This document shows positions 1 through 8,028 of a DNA stretch of 64,000 nt, one piece after another. The stretch spans positions 1 to 64,000 of the forward strand of contig NZ_LGHK01000071.1 of NCBI RefSeq assembly GCF_001908235.1. The letters run 5' to 3'. Each line of letters begins with the position of its first letter. The stretch's first letter is position 1. Made by a program: the position numbers and the translations under genes. This DNA is from Bradyrhizobium sp. NAS96.2. Its GTDB lineage: Bacteria > Pseudomonadota > Alphaproteobacteria > Rhizobiales > Xanthobacteraceae. Below the pieces are notes generated by a model, which saw only the letters and a program-made list of their open reading frames with translations, had not been told where the DNA came from and searched no databases.

Positions 1-100
1 CGTCGATCACCCGCACCGCACTGTCCGCTGCGATCACCTCGTCCAGCGTCTCGGGATACAGCGTCGCCTGATACCGCGATCGCCCAATGACGTGTCCCAT
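1..100 (-). CDS. IS1182-type transposase, N-terminal fragment (cut by window edge)
   Basis: The reverse strand gives 33 codons from an ATG at 100, preceded by a G-rich SD stretch, and runs off the left edge. The peptide starts MGHVIGRSRYQATLYPETLD and continues with VIAADSAVRVID. This matches the conserved start of IS1182-family DDE transposases, which typically begin with a Q-x-LFPE-x-LD block followed by a VRVIDAFVD block. It marks an insertion sequence whose body lies outside the window. I could not delimit its terminal inverted repeat, which should lie a little to the right of position 100. Whether the element is intact cannot be judged. Confidence 0.72.
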   Translation of the reverse strand, partial: MGHVIGRSRYQATLYPETLDEVIAADSAVRVID

Positions 101-215
101 CGTCCCCCCGAATCAATCTCAGCCGCCAAAATCCACCATCAGAGCGTGGTTTTTGCACGGCCTGCTTCGCCAGGACGACACCGGGGATGGCTCCCGCTCC
201 AAGATGACGCACAAC

Positions 216-300
216 GCGGTGTCATCACCGCGTGTGCGGGTGATCCAGCATTCCAGAGACAGCCGTGCTTAGACCGAGCGGTACAGCGATGAAGCACGTC
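216..300. repeat. degenerate palindromic intergenic repeat fragment
   Basis: A stretch with GTGTCATCACC, GGGTGATCCAG, CATTCCAGAGACA and AGCGATGAAGC resembles, in decayed form, the two arms of the repeat at 30952-31060 (arms of the type TGTCATGCCCC...CGATGACAGC, with an internal TCTGGAATACTGGAT block). It lies between the transposase fragment and the regulator gene. No gene is visible in 101-301. Confidence 0.4.
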
Positions 301-301
301 A

Positions 302-1936
302 TCAGCCAGGCAAACCCGCCCGCCGTAACGCATCCGCATACTTCGCCACGTCGTCGGGGTTCCGGTACGGACCCAGCACGGTGGTCAGGGTCGAAGGGCG
401 TAGCGCCGGGTCGATCTCGTGCAATCGCGCTGCCAGTCTCCTTGCCTCGTCGCAGCGTCCGGCAAGCACGCCGCTTGCGGCACCGATACGCAGCGCGGCG
501 TGGCTATCCGGCCGGCTTCGCAACGCCGTCGCCGCCCAGGCGAACGCTTCGTCGTAGCGGCCGGCAAAGAAATGAGCATGGGCTGTGCCTTCCTGCGGCC
601 AGAACTTACCCGGATCGACGGGGCTCAGCCGCATGGCGCGTGCAAAGTGCTCAATGGCGAGGTCTGCATCTCCGAGCCACAGCCGCGGCCAGCCGCTATG
701 TGCCCACGCGGCGCCGAGGTTCGGGTTCAGCGCCAGTGCGCGATCAATCATGGCGACGCCGTCATCGAGGTCTTTGGCGACGTAGCCCAACGCATGCCCG
801 ATGTGCACGAATGCAATCGCGTCGTTCTTGCCCAGTTGCATCACGCAGCGGGCCAGCCTTCTGACTTCAGCGATCTCCTGATCACGATCGACGATCCAGC
901 CGAACCCCTTGCGCACGGCTAAGCGCATCGCCGCAGCGCCATAAGGCGTCGGGAATTCGGGATCAAGTTCAATCGCCCTGTAGAACAGGCGGAGCGCCGC
1001 TTCATTCCCCTCCTTGGTCCATTTGTAGGTTTCCGCCATTCCGCGAAGATAGAGATCGTAAGCGCCCAGATTCTCCGTCGGCTTGCGCTTGGCATGCTCG
1101 AGCTCCGCCACATACACATGGTCGGCGAGCACGGCGACGATGGTACGCGCCACCTCCTCCTGGACCGCAAAGATGTCCTCCAACTCGCGATCGTAGCGCT
1201 CTGCCCAACGATGCGCCCCGGTCAGGGCATCGATCAGCTGTGCCGTGATCCGTACCTGCGCTCCGTCACGCCGAATACTGCCTTCAAGCAGGTAGCGCAC
1301 ACCAAGCTCCCGGCCGATCTGACGGATGTCGACGGCCTTGCCCTTGTACGTGAAGGACGAGTTGCGGGCGATGACGAACAGCTCAGAGAAGCGTGACAGC
1401 TCGGTGATGATATCTTCGGTGATGCCGTCGCTGAAATAGTCCTGCTCCTTGTCCCCTGACAGATTGGCAAACGGCAGCACCGCGACGGACGGCAGGCTGC
1501 CTGGAGCGCCGGACGGCGCGTCCACCTCGCTCCGGATCTCGCGGTGGGGCAGCCATTCCGGACCAACGAGTGGACTTGCGTTCTTGCCGTCCAGAGCCGT
1601 GGCTGGCGAACCGGCCGGAGCATCCTGCGCCCGTTGCACGACGCCCACAAAGCGGAAGCCTTGCCGCGGCAGCGTCCTGATCAGGCGTTGCGCTTGCCCG
1701 GAATCGCCGATTGCGTGCCGGGCAACGTTCAGCCGCGTCGTCACCGCCGCATCGGAAACGGCGCGTCCATCCCAGATCGCGTCGACAAGATCGTCCTTGC
1801 TGACGACGCGATCGCTGTTGCGGATCAAATAATCAAGCAGCGCGAAAACTTGCCGCGTCGTCGGGACAACCTCGAACCCGCGTCGCAGCTCGCGCCGCTC
1901 GGTATCCAGCGAATAATCTTCGAAGAAATAGCGCAA
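302..1936 (-). CDS. winged-helix / TolB-like / TPR regulatory protein
   Basis: A 544-residue protein from a TTG start at 1936 with SD GGGGAA about 7 nt upstream. The frame stays open to 2065, but the extra 43 residues are basic, low-complexity and not protein-like. Residues ~1-95 form an OmpR/ToxR-type winged helix (it begins RYFFEDYSLDTERRELRRG). After a linker comes a TolB-like domain (SVAVLPFANLSGD, then YFSDGITEDIITELS and LLEGSIRR) as seen in CadC/adenylate-cyclase-associated regulators. The C-terminal ~250 residues are helical TPR-like repeats. No receiver or transmembrane segment is evident, so it is probably a soluble DNA-binding regulator. Target genes are unknown. It is divergent from the DUF1127 gene. 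Confidence 0.85.
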   Translation of the reverse strand: MRYFFEDYSLDTERRELRRGFEVVPTTRQVFALLDYLIRNSDRVVSKDDLVDAIWDGRAVSDAAVTTRLNVARHAIGDSGQAQRLIRTLPRQGFRFVGVVQRAQDAPAGSPATALDGKNASPLVGPEWLPHREIRSEVDAPSGAPGSLPSVAVLPFANLSGDKEQDYFSDGITEDIITELSRFSELFVIARNSSFTYKGKAVDIRQIGRELGVRYLLEGSIRRDGAQVRITAQLIDALTGAHRWAERYDRELEDIFAVQEEVARTIVAVLADHVYVAELEHAKRKPTENLGAYDLYLRGMAETYKWTKEGNEAALRLFYRAIELDPEFPTPYGAAAMRLAVRKGFGWIVDRDQEIAEVRRLARCVMQLGKNDAIAFVHIGHALGYVAKDLDDGVAMIDRALALNPNLGAAWAHSGWPRLWLGDADLAIEHFARAMRLSPVDPGKFWPQEGTAHAHFFAGRYDEAFAWAATALRSRPDSHAALRIGAASGVLAGRCDEARRLAARLHEIDPALRPSTLTTVLGPYRNPDDVAKYADALRRAGLPG

Positions 1937-2099
1937 GGCACCATTCCCCAAATGGCCGTCCGCTCGCCCTTGGGGCGCTCTCGTGCGGGCCGGCGCTGAA
2001 AGAGTAAGCCGCCGGTGAGGAAAATGTAAGCGAGATGTCAAGCGGACCTGCCGGCGTCCTGCCACCGTGATGCAGAGACAAGCCGCCGGGAGATGTCCA

Positions 2100-2342
2100 A
2101 TGGATACGCCCTACAATGTCGCCGGATCGCCGCAAGCGATTGCGCCGGCACGTTCGCGCTTTGCAGTCATCGGCAGGTACTGGGCCGCCCTCCTGGATTG
2201 GGAGCTCCGCGTGCAGTTACGGGACCGCCTGACCAATCTCAGCGACCGTGAGCTCAGGGATATCGGGATTGCGCGCGGTGAGATCGACTACGTCGCCTCG
2301 CATCGCGCGACCGACCCGCGGGGTGCCGTCTATCCCCCATGA
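2100..2342 (+). CDS. DUF1127 small protein
   Basis: 80 residues from ATG 2100, chosen over an in-frame ATG at 2067 because GGGAG lies 7 nt upstream. The C-terminal half carries the DUF1127 (YjiS-like) signature: RDRLTNLSDRELRDIGI followed by R-G-E-I-D-Y. The family consists of short, arginine-rich, stress-induced proteins. Some alphaproteobacterial members bind RNA and affect phosphate, carbon and sRNA turnover. The upstream part includes an aromatic amphipathic stretch (YWAALLDWELRVQL). It is monocistronic and divergent from the winged-helix/TPR regulator, with a ~160-bp shared promoter region. Confidence 0.85.
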   Translation: MDTPYNVAGSPQAIAPARSRFAVIGRYWAALLDWELRVQLRDRLTNLSDRELRDIGIARGEIDYVASHRATDPRGAVYPP

Positions 2343-2399
2343 GCAGCGATGCCCGGCTTCGGGCAACGTCAGCGATCAGCATTGCAAAGAGGCCGCATC

Positions 2400-2627
2400 A
2401 TGCCGGCACCAAAGAGCCCTGGCGGGATGAACGAACAGACAGTGGGCGCATTCCAGGTCCAGCCTGACTGGTATGAGGAATACTGGCTGCGGCCGACGAC
2501 GGCCACGCCGTCCGGTCCAGCGAGTTGGCTGAGTCCAACGTCTTGGCTTCTTGTTCACTCTTGTCGGAAAGCTTTGGCGGCAATGCGGATGATCTTCGTC
2601 AGCCTCAGCAGCTCAGTGTCGCCATGA
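2400..2627 (+). CDS. small hypothetical protein, possibly truncated
   Basis: A 75-codon frame with AGAGG 8 nt before ATG 2400. The first ~40 residues look like real protein (FQVQPDWYEEYWLRP, reminiscent of short rhizobial proteins with an xPDWYExYWL core). After roughly position 2525 the translation turns serine-rich and overlaps the opposite-strand small ORF 2555-2680. The native gene may therefore end near 2525 or be disrupted there. No function is assigned. Confidence 0.35.
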   Translation: MPAPKSPGGMNEQTVGAFQVQPDWYEEYWLRPTTATPSGPASWLSPTSWLLVHSCRKALAAMRMIFVSLSSSVSP

Positions 2628-2680
2628 CGGCCGCCTGTAAGGTTGGCGAGCCCTTGGATCGCCAACTCGATCCAAGTCAT
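2555..2680 (-). CDS. 41-residue helical small protein
   Basis: A minus-strand ORF from ATG 2680 to TGA 2555-2557. It encodes 41 residues starting MTWIELAIQGLANLTGGRHG and continuing with DTELLRLTKIIRIAAKAFRQ. Composition and amphipathic pattern look like a genuine helix-rich small protein rather than a random frame. The SD is weak (GGA about 6 nt upstream). No function is recognised. It overlaps the tail of the plus-strand frame 2400-2627, so at most one of the two is intact there. Confidence 0.45.
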   Translation of the reverse strand: MTWIELAIQGLANLTGGRHGDTELLRLTKIIRIAAKAFRQE

Positions 2681-2861
2681 GTCGATCCAAGTACAGAATA
2701 GCCCGGGGCGGTGGGGTGACGTGCGCCCCCTCTGCCCTCGTCGGCTTCTTCGACGTGCTCACATCGCAGGTACTTCGGGGGCGCGGCCCGCGTGCCTGCA
2801 CCGCCGAGCCGGAACTGTCGAATCCACCCCCGCGTTGTCGTTCTGCGGGGCGATTTCATGA

Positions 2862-3101
2862 ATATCTGCGCGAGGTTCCGATCAATGAAGAATCTGCCGA
2901 TGCGGTGTTTTCGCCCAGGTCATCGAATTGATGACGCGGGCGCTGGAATTGTCGGTTGCGACGTTGTCCGATCCGGTCAACACGTCCCACATCAACCTGA
3001 TCACCGAGTCGATCCTGCGCACCGCAAACGATGGCGAGCGCGAGGTCGCCGCGTTGCAACGGCTTGCGCTGCTGGAGCTCGCACTGGTGGCGCGCGATTG
3101 A
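2862..3101 (+). pseudogene. small frameshifted gene remnant
   Basis: Two plus-strand frames read like one protein split by a frameshift near 2910. The upstream frame gives EYLREVPINEESADAVF. The downstream frame gives AQVIELMTRALELSVATLSD, continuing through PVNTSHINLITESILRTAND and AALQRLALLELALVARD to TGA at 3099-3101. The downstream part alone is a 56-codon ORF from ATG 2931. The predicted protein is acidic and helical. The family is not recognised. It lies next to the large AT-rich gene and supports this being a decayed insertion zone. Confidence 0.4.
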
Positions 3102-3142
3102 AGCCGCTCCGGGTTTGCCGGTTGTCCGCTGAGCCGTCGCAG

Positions 3143-6100
3143 CTAGACTGATTCCGGAGGCTCGTTGCCGGTATCCCCAGCCCCAACTTCCGATGTTCTA
3201 GCGACCCGCCTCACTTGCAATCCTCGCCCCTTGGCATCCACATTTATCTCGACCTGCAGTGTTTCACCGACAGCGATTGCCGCCCGATCCTCCTCAGGTA
3301 GGATTGAGACGTGGAAGAAGGCATCGCGACTCAAGCTGGGCACATAAACAAATCCGTACCCTCTCTCCTCGAACATTTTCACGACCACCGCATCCATTAG
3401 CTTAGTAGAGGGAGTATCAGCCTTGTGAACCTGGGAAACTGCAATTCCTTTCTGATTTCTCGACACATCGACAATCAGTGCATCGCCGTCATGAACAGTT
3501 TCAAGACCAGATTTTTCAAGAACAGATACGTGCAGAAATGCCGACTGCCCCAGATCCTCCACATTTACAAAGCCGTATCCCTTTACGTGATCAAACCAGT
3601 CGACAACGCCATTCGCTCGCGTTGCGACGATTCCGGCTCGTGCACTAGCCGCGACCGCGTCACGACTTGAAAGCTCAGCTTCCGAAGTCCCACCCGAAAA
3701 CTTTCTAATATCAGCTGAAATTGCCTTCTGCACACGGTACTGAACAGAGTCGGGAACGCGTCCGAACCTCTCATCTTCCTCAAGAAGAAACGAAGCAAAG
3801 GCTTCACGCACTCTCCGCAATTTAAATGTTCGCGCTTCTGGTGCTTCATAAATGGAACGCACTTGCTTCGCAGCATCCGCATTAGCCATCAGCGCGGTCA
3901 GAGCCAACTCGCCGAAGAAGACCGGATTATAAAGAGCCAATTCTAGATGCGTCAGTCCACTATGAGTAATCGCAACACGTTGCGCCAACGCTAAACCACC
4001 TATTGACGGATCGTGAGGCTCAATGAGGGAAGCCTCCATTAGCGCCGAAAGTGCGCCATCGACGGCTGTCTCCGCATACCCTATTCCATCGAAATATTGC
4101 GATATAGAGGCCACGGACAAATACCTGCTATCGTCCGACGACCTCGCATCGTGAGTAGCCTTCAACAAAGCAAGCATCCTAACCTGGGTAAGCGGAGATT
4201 GAGCGATGTCAGCGCTGACATCAAAAATCGGGAAGATAGAATGTGAATCGCCGCGCTTGTAGAAATTATAATCGCCCAAAATCAATGCACGTATGAATTT
4301 GTCAGCCGACAACGGCTCCTGTTTGCCTGCAACATACGACCTAAGAAGATCCTCAATGTTTAGGGCCGCGGAAGTAATTACCCGTCGTGCTAACCCAAGC
4401 GTTTTGCGTATGTTGTAGTTCGCAAGGCTTCCTAGCCGACCGGAGATATAGTCTTGAAGAACAAAATTATCCTCGATTGCCGAGGCGAATGCCTCCAGAC
4501 TTTCAAGCCTTATTCGCAAACTGCCCGCTTCATAATACCCAGTCGTCTTACCGGCCGGTTTCAATTTAGCCCGGAGATAGGCAAGGCGTTTTCGGAATAT
4601 CTCTCGTGGCGGGGGCGTAGGAAGGAAGTACGATCTCGAGGAATAAATATTGAATATCTCAGTCTTCGAGAAAGACCATGCTGACCGATCCGTCAAGGGA
4701 AACAGAAGCAAGCAATGGGTTACATGGCGTCGCAGGGCCTGAAAGTACTGAAACAACGCTTCCTTGTACGACAGTGAGAATTCATCCGTATTGTCGACAA
4801 CGAAGATGGGCAGACATTTTCTACTCTCAACGATATCGATCAGCAGCCTTCTGAGATAGCCTTCTCGGTCTTTCTCGACTTGCTCATCCATATACTCGCC
4901 GAACTTGCGCTTAAAGGCTTCCTTGTCTTGCCTGTAAAGCTCTGCATCAACTCCTTCGCTCCGGCGGCGATAGTCGAAGAAGTATAATCCGAGAAGCTGG
5001 TCCCAGTCCGGATATCCTTTTGGATATAACTGAGCCTCGATCTTGGCGATCGCATTGTTAGTAAACCAACCCAGCGACGCACCCGCGTCGCCGGTGGCGT
5101 CTAGAGCGTTTACGTTAATGACGATACATCGCTCTCTAATAGCTTTCGGAAGTGTTGATCGAAAGAATCTTTCTAAAAAGGTCGTCTTCCCTGCTCCGGA
5201 TGGGCCAACGATAAAAACTGTATCGCCGTGCTTGTCAGAAATGGTGCTCGCGATCAATTGCTCGAGACTCTCGTCCACCTCGCGGTCTGGCGGATTGATG
5301 TTACCAAGTACGTACGTGGCTAGCTTCTCAAGAGCAAAATCAGCGATCCTGCTCTCCTTTGTCTCAACGAAGCATTCAACCAACATGTCGGGATCAGCAT
5401 CTCCGACCAAGCCAGTAAAAAACGAACTAAAGATATTGTCCAAGTCGAAAGCGATCTTCGACTTGTACTCAGGGTGGACGTCAGATTCTCCGTAGAGAGC
5501 GTGCAATCCCGTCGTTAGGAGCAGGCGCGGATCATGTATCTTGTCGAATATGTGCTTGTAATGAGCTTCCCGAATGCCCGCTTTCGAAACCAATTCAAAG
5601 AATGTTGCAAAATCTGAGATGATTGATTGAAGGCCAGGAAAGACGATAGCTTCCTTCGACTTGTAATTCTCGCCAGGAATAAACGGCTTGAAGAATATCC
5701 AAGTGTTGCCGTCGGTCACGACCGCCAGCTGTATACCTTCCGGAGCACAATAAGAAGCCGCCTGCTCGATCGCGCCCAAGCAAGGTTTCAGAGCCGGCCC
5801 GGAAATCTTGTATATTTGCTTGCTTGTCGCACTGGTGGCGAGTTCGAGCTTTCCTTGGCGCTTTGCTTCTACTAGGAAGACTGGCCGGCTCGCATCACAA
5901 ACCAAATAGTCTGAATAACCGTTATCGTTCTTCCGCTCGGCTGGGAGATCAGCATGATCCCAACCTAGGATCTCGGTGAGAAATCGAACAATCAGCTGAA
6001 GCTTGGCGTCTTCCTCGGTTTGTATATTCGACAACCGCGGTTCGATATCTGCAATCAGCGCGGCAGCGCGAGCGAAGGATGCATCCAGAGACGACGTCAT
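3143..6100 (-). CDS. HsdR-N-like nuclease / P-loop NTPase / double cold-shock-domain protein
   Basis: 985 residues from ATG 6100 with AGG 5 nt upstream; a TTG at 6130 would add 10 residues. The domains, in order, are as follows. (1) Residues ~30-145 form a restriction-type PD-(D/E)xK fold resembling the N-domain of type I HsdR, with a D64 ... E78-A-K80 triad in the SDYLV...VFLVEAK context. (2) Residues ~280-600 form a P-loop NTPase with Walker A GPSGAGKT (299-306) and Walker B IFVVD with D436 followed by DE. (3) A helical/winged-helix-like middle spans ~640-800. (4) Two cold-shock domains lie at ~830-891 (KGYGFV, AFLHVS) and ~902-966 (RGYGFV, AFFHVS). Four hand-counted 60-base blocks gave 43-55% GC, against 72% in one block of the gene at 6871-7617, so recent transfer is likely. 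It is monocistronic. The architecture recalls STAND-type anti-phage proteins such as Avs (nuclease, NTPase, C-terminal sensor), but the cold-shock tail is unusual. Function is inferred only. Confidence 0.85.
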   Translation of the reverse strand: MTSSLDASFARAAALIADIEPRLSNIQTEEDAKLQLIVRFLTEILGWDHADLPAERKNDNGYSDYLVCDASRPVFLVEAKRQGKLELATSATSKQIYKISGPALKPCLGAIEQAASYCAPEGIQLAVVTDGNTWIFFKPFIPGENYKSKEAIVFPGLQSIISDFATFFELVSKAGIREAHYKHIFDKIHDPRLLLTTGLHALYGESDVHPEYKSKIAFDLDNIFSSFFTGLVGDADPDMLVECFVETKESRIADFALEKLATYVLGNINPPDREVDESLEQLIASTISDKHGDTVFIVGPSGAGKTTFLERFFRSTLPKAIRERCIVINVNALDATGDAGASLGWFTNNAIAKIEAQLYPKGYPDWDQLLGLYFFDYRRRSEGVDAELYRQDKEAFKRKFGEYMDEQVEKDREGYLRRLLIDIVESRKCLPIFVVDNTDEFSLSYKEALFQYFQALRRHVTHCLLLFPLTDRSAWSFSKTEIFNIYSSRSYFLPTPPPREIFRKRLAYLRAKLKPAGKTTGYYEAGSLRIRLESLEAFASAIEDNFVLQDYISGRLGSLANYNIRKTLGLARRVITSAALNIEDLLRSYVAGKQEPLSADKFIRALILGDYNFYKRGDSHSIFPIFDVSADIAQSPLTQVRMLALLKATHDARSSDDSRYLSVASISQYFDGIGYAETAVDGALSALMEASLIEPHDPSIGGLALAQRVAITHSGLTHLELALYNPVFFGELALTALMANADAAKQVRSIYEAPEARTFKLRRVREAFASFLLEEDERFGRVPDSVQYRVQKAISADIRKFSGGTSEAELSSRDAVAASARAGIVATRANGVVDWFDHVKGYGFVNVEDLGQSAFLHVSVLEKSGLETVHDGDALIVDVSRNQKGIAVSQVHKADTPSTKLMDAVVVKMFEERGYGFVYVPSLSRDAFFHVSILPEEDRAAIAVGETLQVEINVDAKGRGLQVRRVARTSEVGAGDTGNEPPESV

Positions 6101-6368
6101 CGGACCTAGCCTTAGAAGAAGGGTCGCCAACAGAGCAGCATTTGACCAATAGTTTCCGCAAGTTGCAAGGCCACAGCAGAGACTACTTCGCTGGAAGTAG
6201 TGGGCAATTCTCCAGACCCCCGGTGCGAATCGATATCGCCGGTCTCCGCGCCTTCACTTGCTACTTGCGCTGGTTTGGCCAACTTGTGCCGTCGCGCACT
6301 CGCTAGGTAGCGCGTTGCAGCGAACTGCGCTGATGCAGCTCGCGGCGACACCGCCCGATTGAAGCAGC

Positions 6369-6806
6369 TCAAGGTTTACGCAGATTGAGCGAGAAGCGCA
6401 GGTTGAGCGGCTGTAACATCTCGGGCGGCGGTGCCTCGCCGACATTGCCGCGCTTTAGGATGGTGCGCAGATCCTCGGTCGCGCCGGCGTCGTTGAAGGC
6501 GGGAAAATTGACGCGCTCGACGGTGCCGTCCGGGTTGAGCCAGGCACGCACCACGAGCGTCGGCGGCGGCCCGTTCTCCTTGCCGGAATGCTCGATCACC
6601 CAGTTGCGGAAGCGATTGGCGACCGTCTCGTCGGCCGCGATCCATTCCTCGAACCGGTATTTGACCAGCTTGGCGAACTGCGCCCATGACGGCGGCGCCT
6701 GTTCGGGATTGCGAAAGTCTTCAGCATGGCCTGGCGCCGGGGAGAAGACCAGCAGGCCGAACGAGAGCACGAGCGTGCCCCGCAGAATGAGCATGGTTCT
6801 GGACAA
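6369..6806 (-). CDS. exported TonB-C-like small protein
   Basis: 145 residues with a signal peptide (hydrophobic ~10-24, cleavage after GHA). The C-terminal half (VVRAWLNPDGTVERVNFPAF, then AGATEDLRTILKRG) resembles the TonB C-terminal fold: an x-L-x-x-D-G-x-V strand and a helix, as in periplasmic proteins that carry this domain without a TonB membrane anchor. Role unknown; perhaps an envelope adaptor. It is 64 nt from the downstream-facing end of the protease gene and may share its transcript. Start alternatives at residues 1 and 5 are both in frame. Confidence 0.7.
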   Translation of the reverse strand: MSRTMLILRGTLVLSFGLLVFSPAPGHAEDFRNPEQAPPSWAQFAKLVKYRFEEWIAADETVANRFRNWVIEHSGKENGPPPTLVVRAWLNPDGTVERVNFPAFNDAGATEDLRTILKRGNVGEAPPPEMLQPLNLRFSLNLRKP

Positions 6807-6870
6807 GGGTTGACCGCAGACAGCAGGCTGACAGGACGACGCGAGAGCGTCCGCGGGAGCAACTAGTCGC

Positions 6871-7617
6871 TCATTGTTGCAGGCATGTGACGCGCGCCGA
6901 GATGCTGGCGGCGCGATGCGCGCGTGACGCGGTGCCGCTCATCTGCGGCCGGTCGTCCTCCTGGAAGCGCACGCCATGCGTGGCAAGAAAGGACTTGGCG
7001 TGCGCGGCATCGACCGCCAGCACGCGATCGATCGTGGTCCTGCGGCTCACCACCCCTTCGACGAGGCCGCGGGAATCCAGCACCGGCGCACCGCTGGTGC
7101 CAAAGGTGACATTCGAGCGCAGCACGAGATGCTCGGGATCGCGGAGCGTGGTGTCGACGAACGCATTGCCGAGGGATCCGCCATGCGCGAGCATCGGCTT
7201 CAGCCGGTCATAGGCCTCGGCAAACACCATGTCGTTGGCGACGGACGCGCTGGCGCGTGGAAATACCGCTGCGAGGCCCAGCGTGCGCGGAACTTTGATC
7301 AGGGCAATGTCGCTCGCAGCCAGCGCCACCACGCGCGCTGCAACGGCGCGGCCCTCCTTGCTGACGACAATGCGGGCGCAGTCCGCGACCGCGTGACGCG
7401 CGGTCAGCATGTGGCCGAGATCGTCGACAAAGAACGCGGTGCCGTCGAGCCGCTGGCTGACGGCAGGCGGGCCGTCGACGTCGCGCGCCAGCGGTTTCGC
7501 TGCCTCGATCTGCCGCACCGGTTGGAACGGCGAGAATGGCACCTGCGCCGCGGCCTCGCGCGGCAACAAGCCGGTGAGCGCGCAACCGATCACGATACCG
7601 CAGGCCAGCCGGATCAT
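6871..7617 (-). CDS. trypsin-like periplasmic serine protease
   Basis: 248 residues from ATG 7617. The longer frame to 7749 adds 44 residues that precede, rather than form, the signal sequence. The signal peptide MIRLACGIVIGCALTGLL is followed by an AAA-Q cleavage site. The chymotrypsin-type triad is visible: H75 in TARHA, D103 in SDIALIK and S175 in GTSGAPV. There is no PDZ domain, so it is a short secreted protease rather than DegP. The likely substrate space is the periplasm. It is probably co-transcribed with the TonB-C-like gene downstream. Confidence 0.85.
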   Translation of the reverse strand: MIRLACGIVIGCALTGLLPREAAAQVPFSPFQPVRQIEAAKPLARDVDGPPAVSQRLDGTAFFVDDLGHMLTARHAVADCARIVVSKEGRAVAARVVALAASDIALIKVPRTLGLAAVFPRASASVANDMVFAEAYDRLKPMLAHGGSLGNAFVDTTLRDPEHLVLRSNVTFGTSGAPVLDSRGLVEGVVSRRTTIDRVLAVDAAHAKSFLATHGVRFQEDDRPQMSGTASRAHRAASISARVTCLQQ

Positions 7618-7779
7618 GCGGACAGGCAATTTCGCGCGCGTCGCCGATGCCGCGAAGCCAACAATCGAATCCAGGTGACGCACCCTCAGACCCCAACCCC
7701 GCCCGACGCCGCCGCGCAAACCGCACGCCAGCGATGTCTGTACAGACACCGCACTCTCTACTTCATTTCTGGTCGTGTC

Positions 7780-8028
7780 TCAGCTTGAAAATTTGGGAAG
7801 ATTTTTCTCGGACCAAAACATGGTCGAAAGCTTGTGTTCGGAGCATCGGCTACAGATTGCTAACTCGCGCCGATTGCGAACCCCTTGCAGGTTCGAACCT
7901 CTCCCGAGTTGATCGGTGAGCCTTGTGATGGGATTAGAAAGCCGCAGCTCCTGAACAATGCAATCGTCGCAAAAATAATGACCGGCCCGCTTACGCAGGA
8001 AGTGAATGACCCGCTCCGCCGTATTCAC
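7780..8028 (-). CDS. small zinc-ribbon-like protein
   Basis: 82 residues from GTG 8028, chosen because AAGGAG lies 8 nt upstream; the open frame extends to 8070. Two CxxC pairs are present, C20-D-D-C23 (AGHYFCDDC) and C59-S-R-C62, spaced like a structural zinc ribbon. The segment before the first pair is a short helix (AERVIHFLRKR). Short rhizobial proteins with a FLxxxPGxxYCDDCLA core are familiar to me, but no function is known. The gene is less GC-rich than its neighbours. Confidence 0.65.
   Translation of the reverse strand: MNTAERVIHFLRKRAGHYFCDDCIVQELRLSNPITRLTDQLGRGSNLQGVRNRRELAICSRCSEHKLSTMFWSEKNLPKFSS

Noticed and set aside
6112..6372. 86-codon minus-strand frame upstream of the nuclease-NTPase gene
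   Set aside because: It overlaps the start of the large gene and the end of the TonB-C-like gene, has no SD-supported start and no protein-like features. This is more likely the promoter region.
7890..7899. GGTTCGAACC palindrome resembling a tRNA T-loop
   Set aside because: The flanking bases cannot form a T-stem, no acceptor or anticodon stem is present, and the site lies inside the small zinc-ribbon coding sequence.
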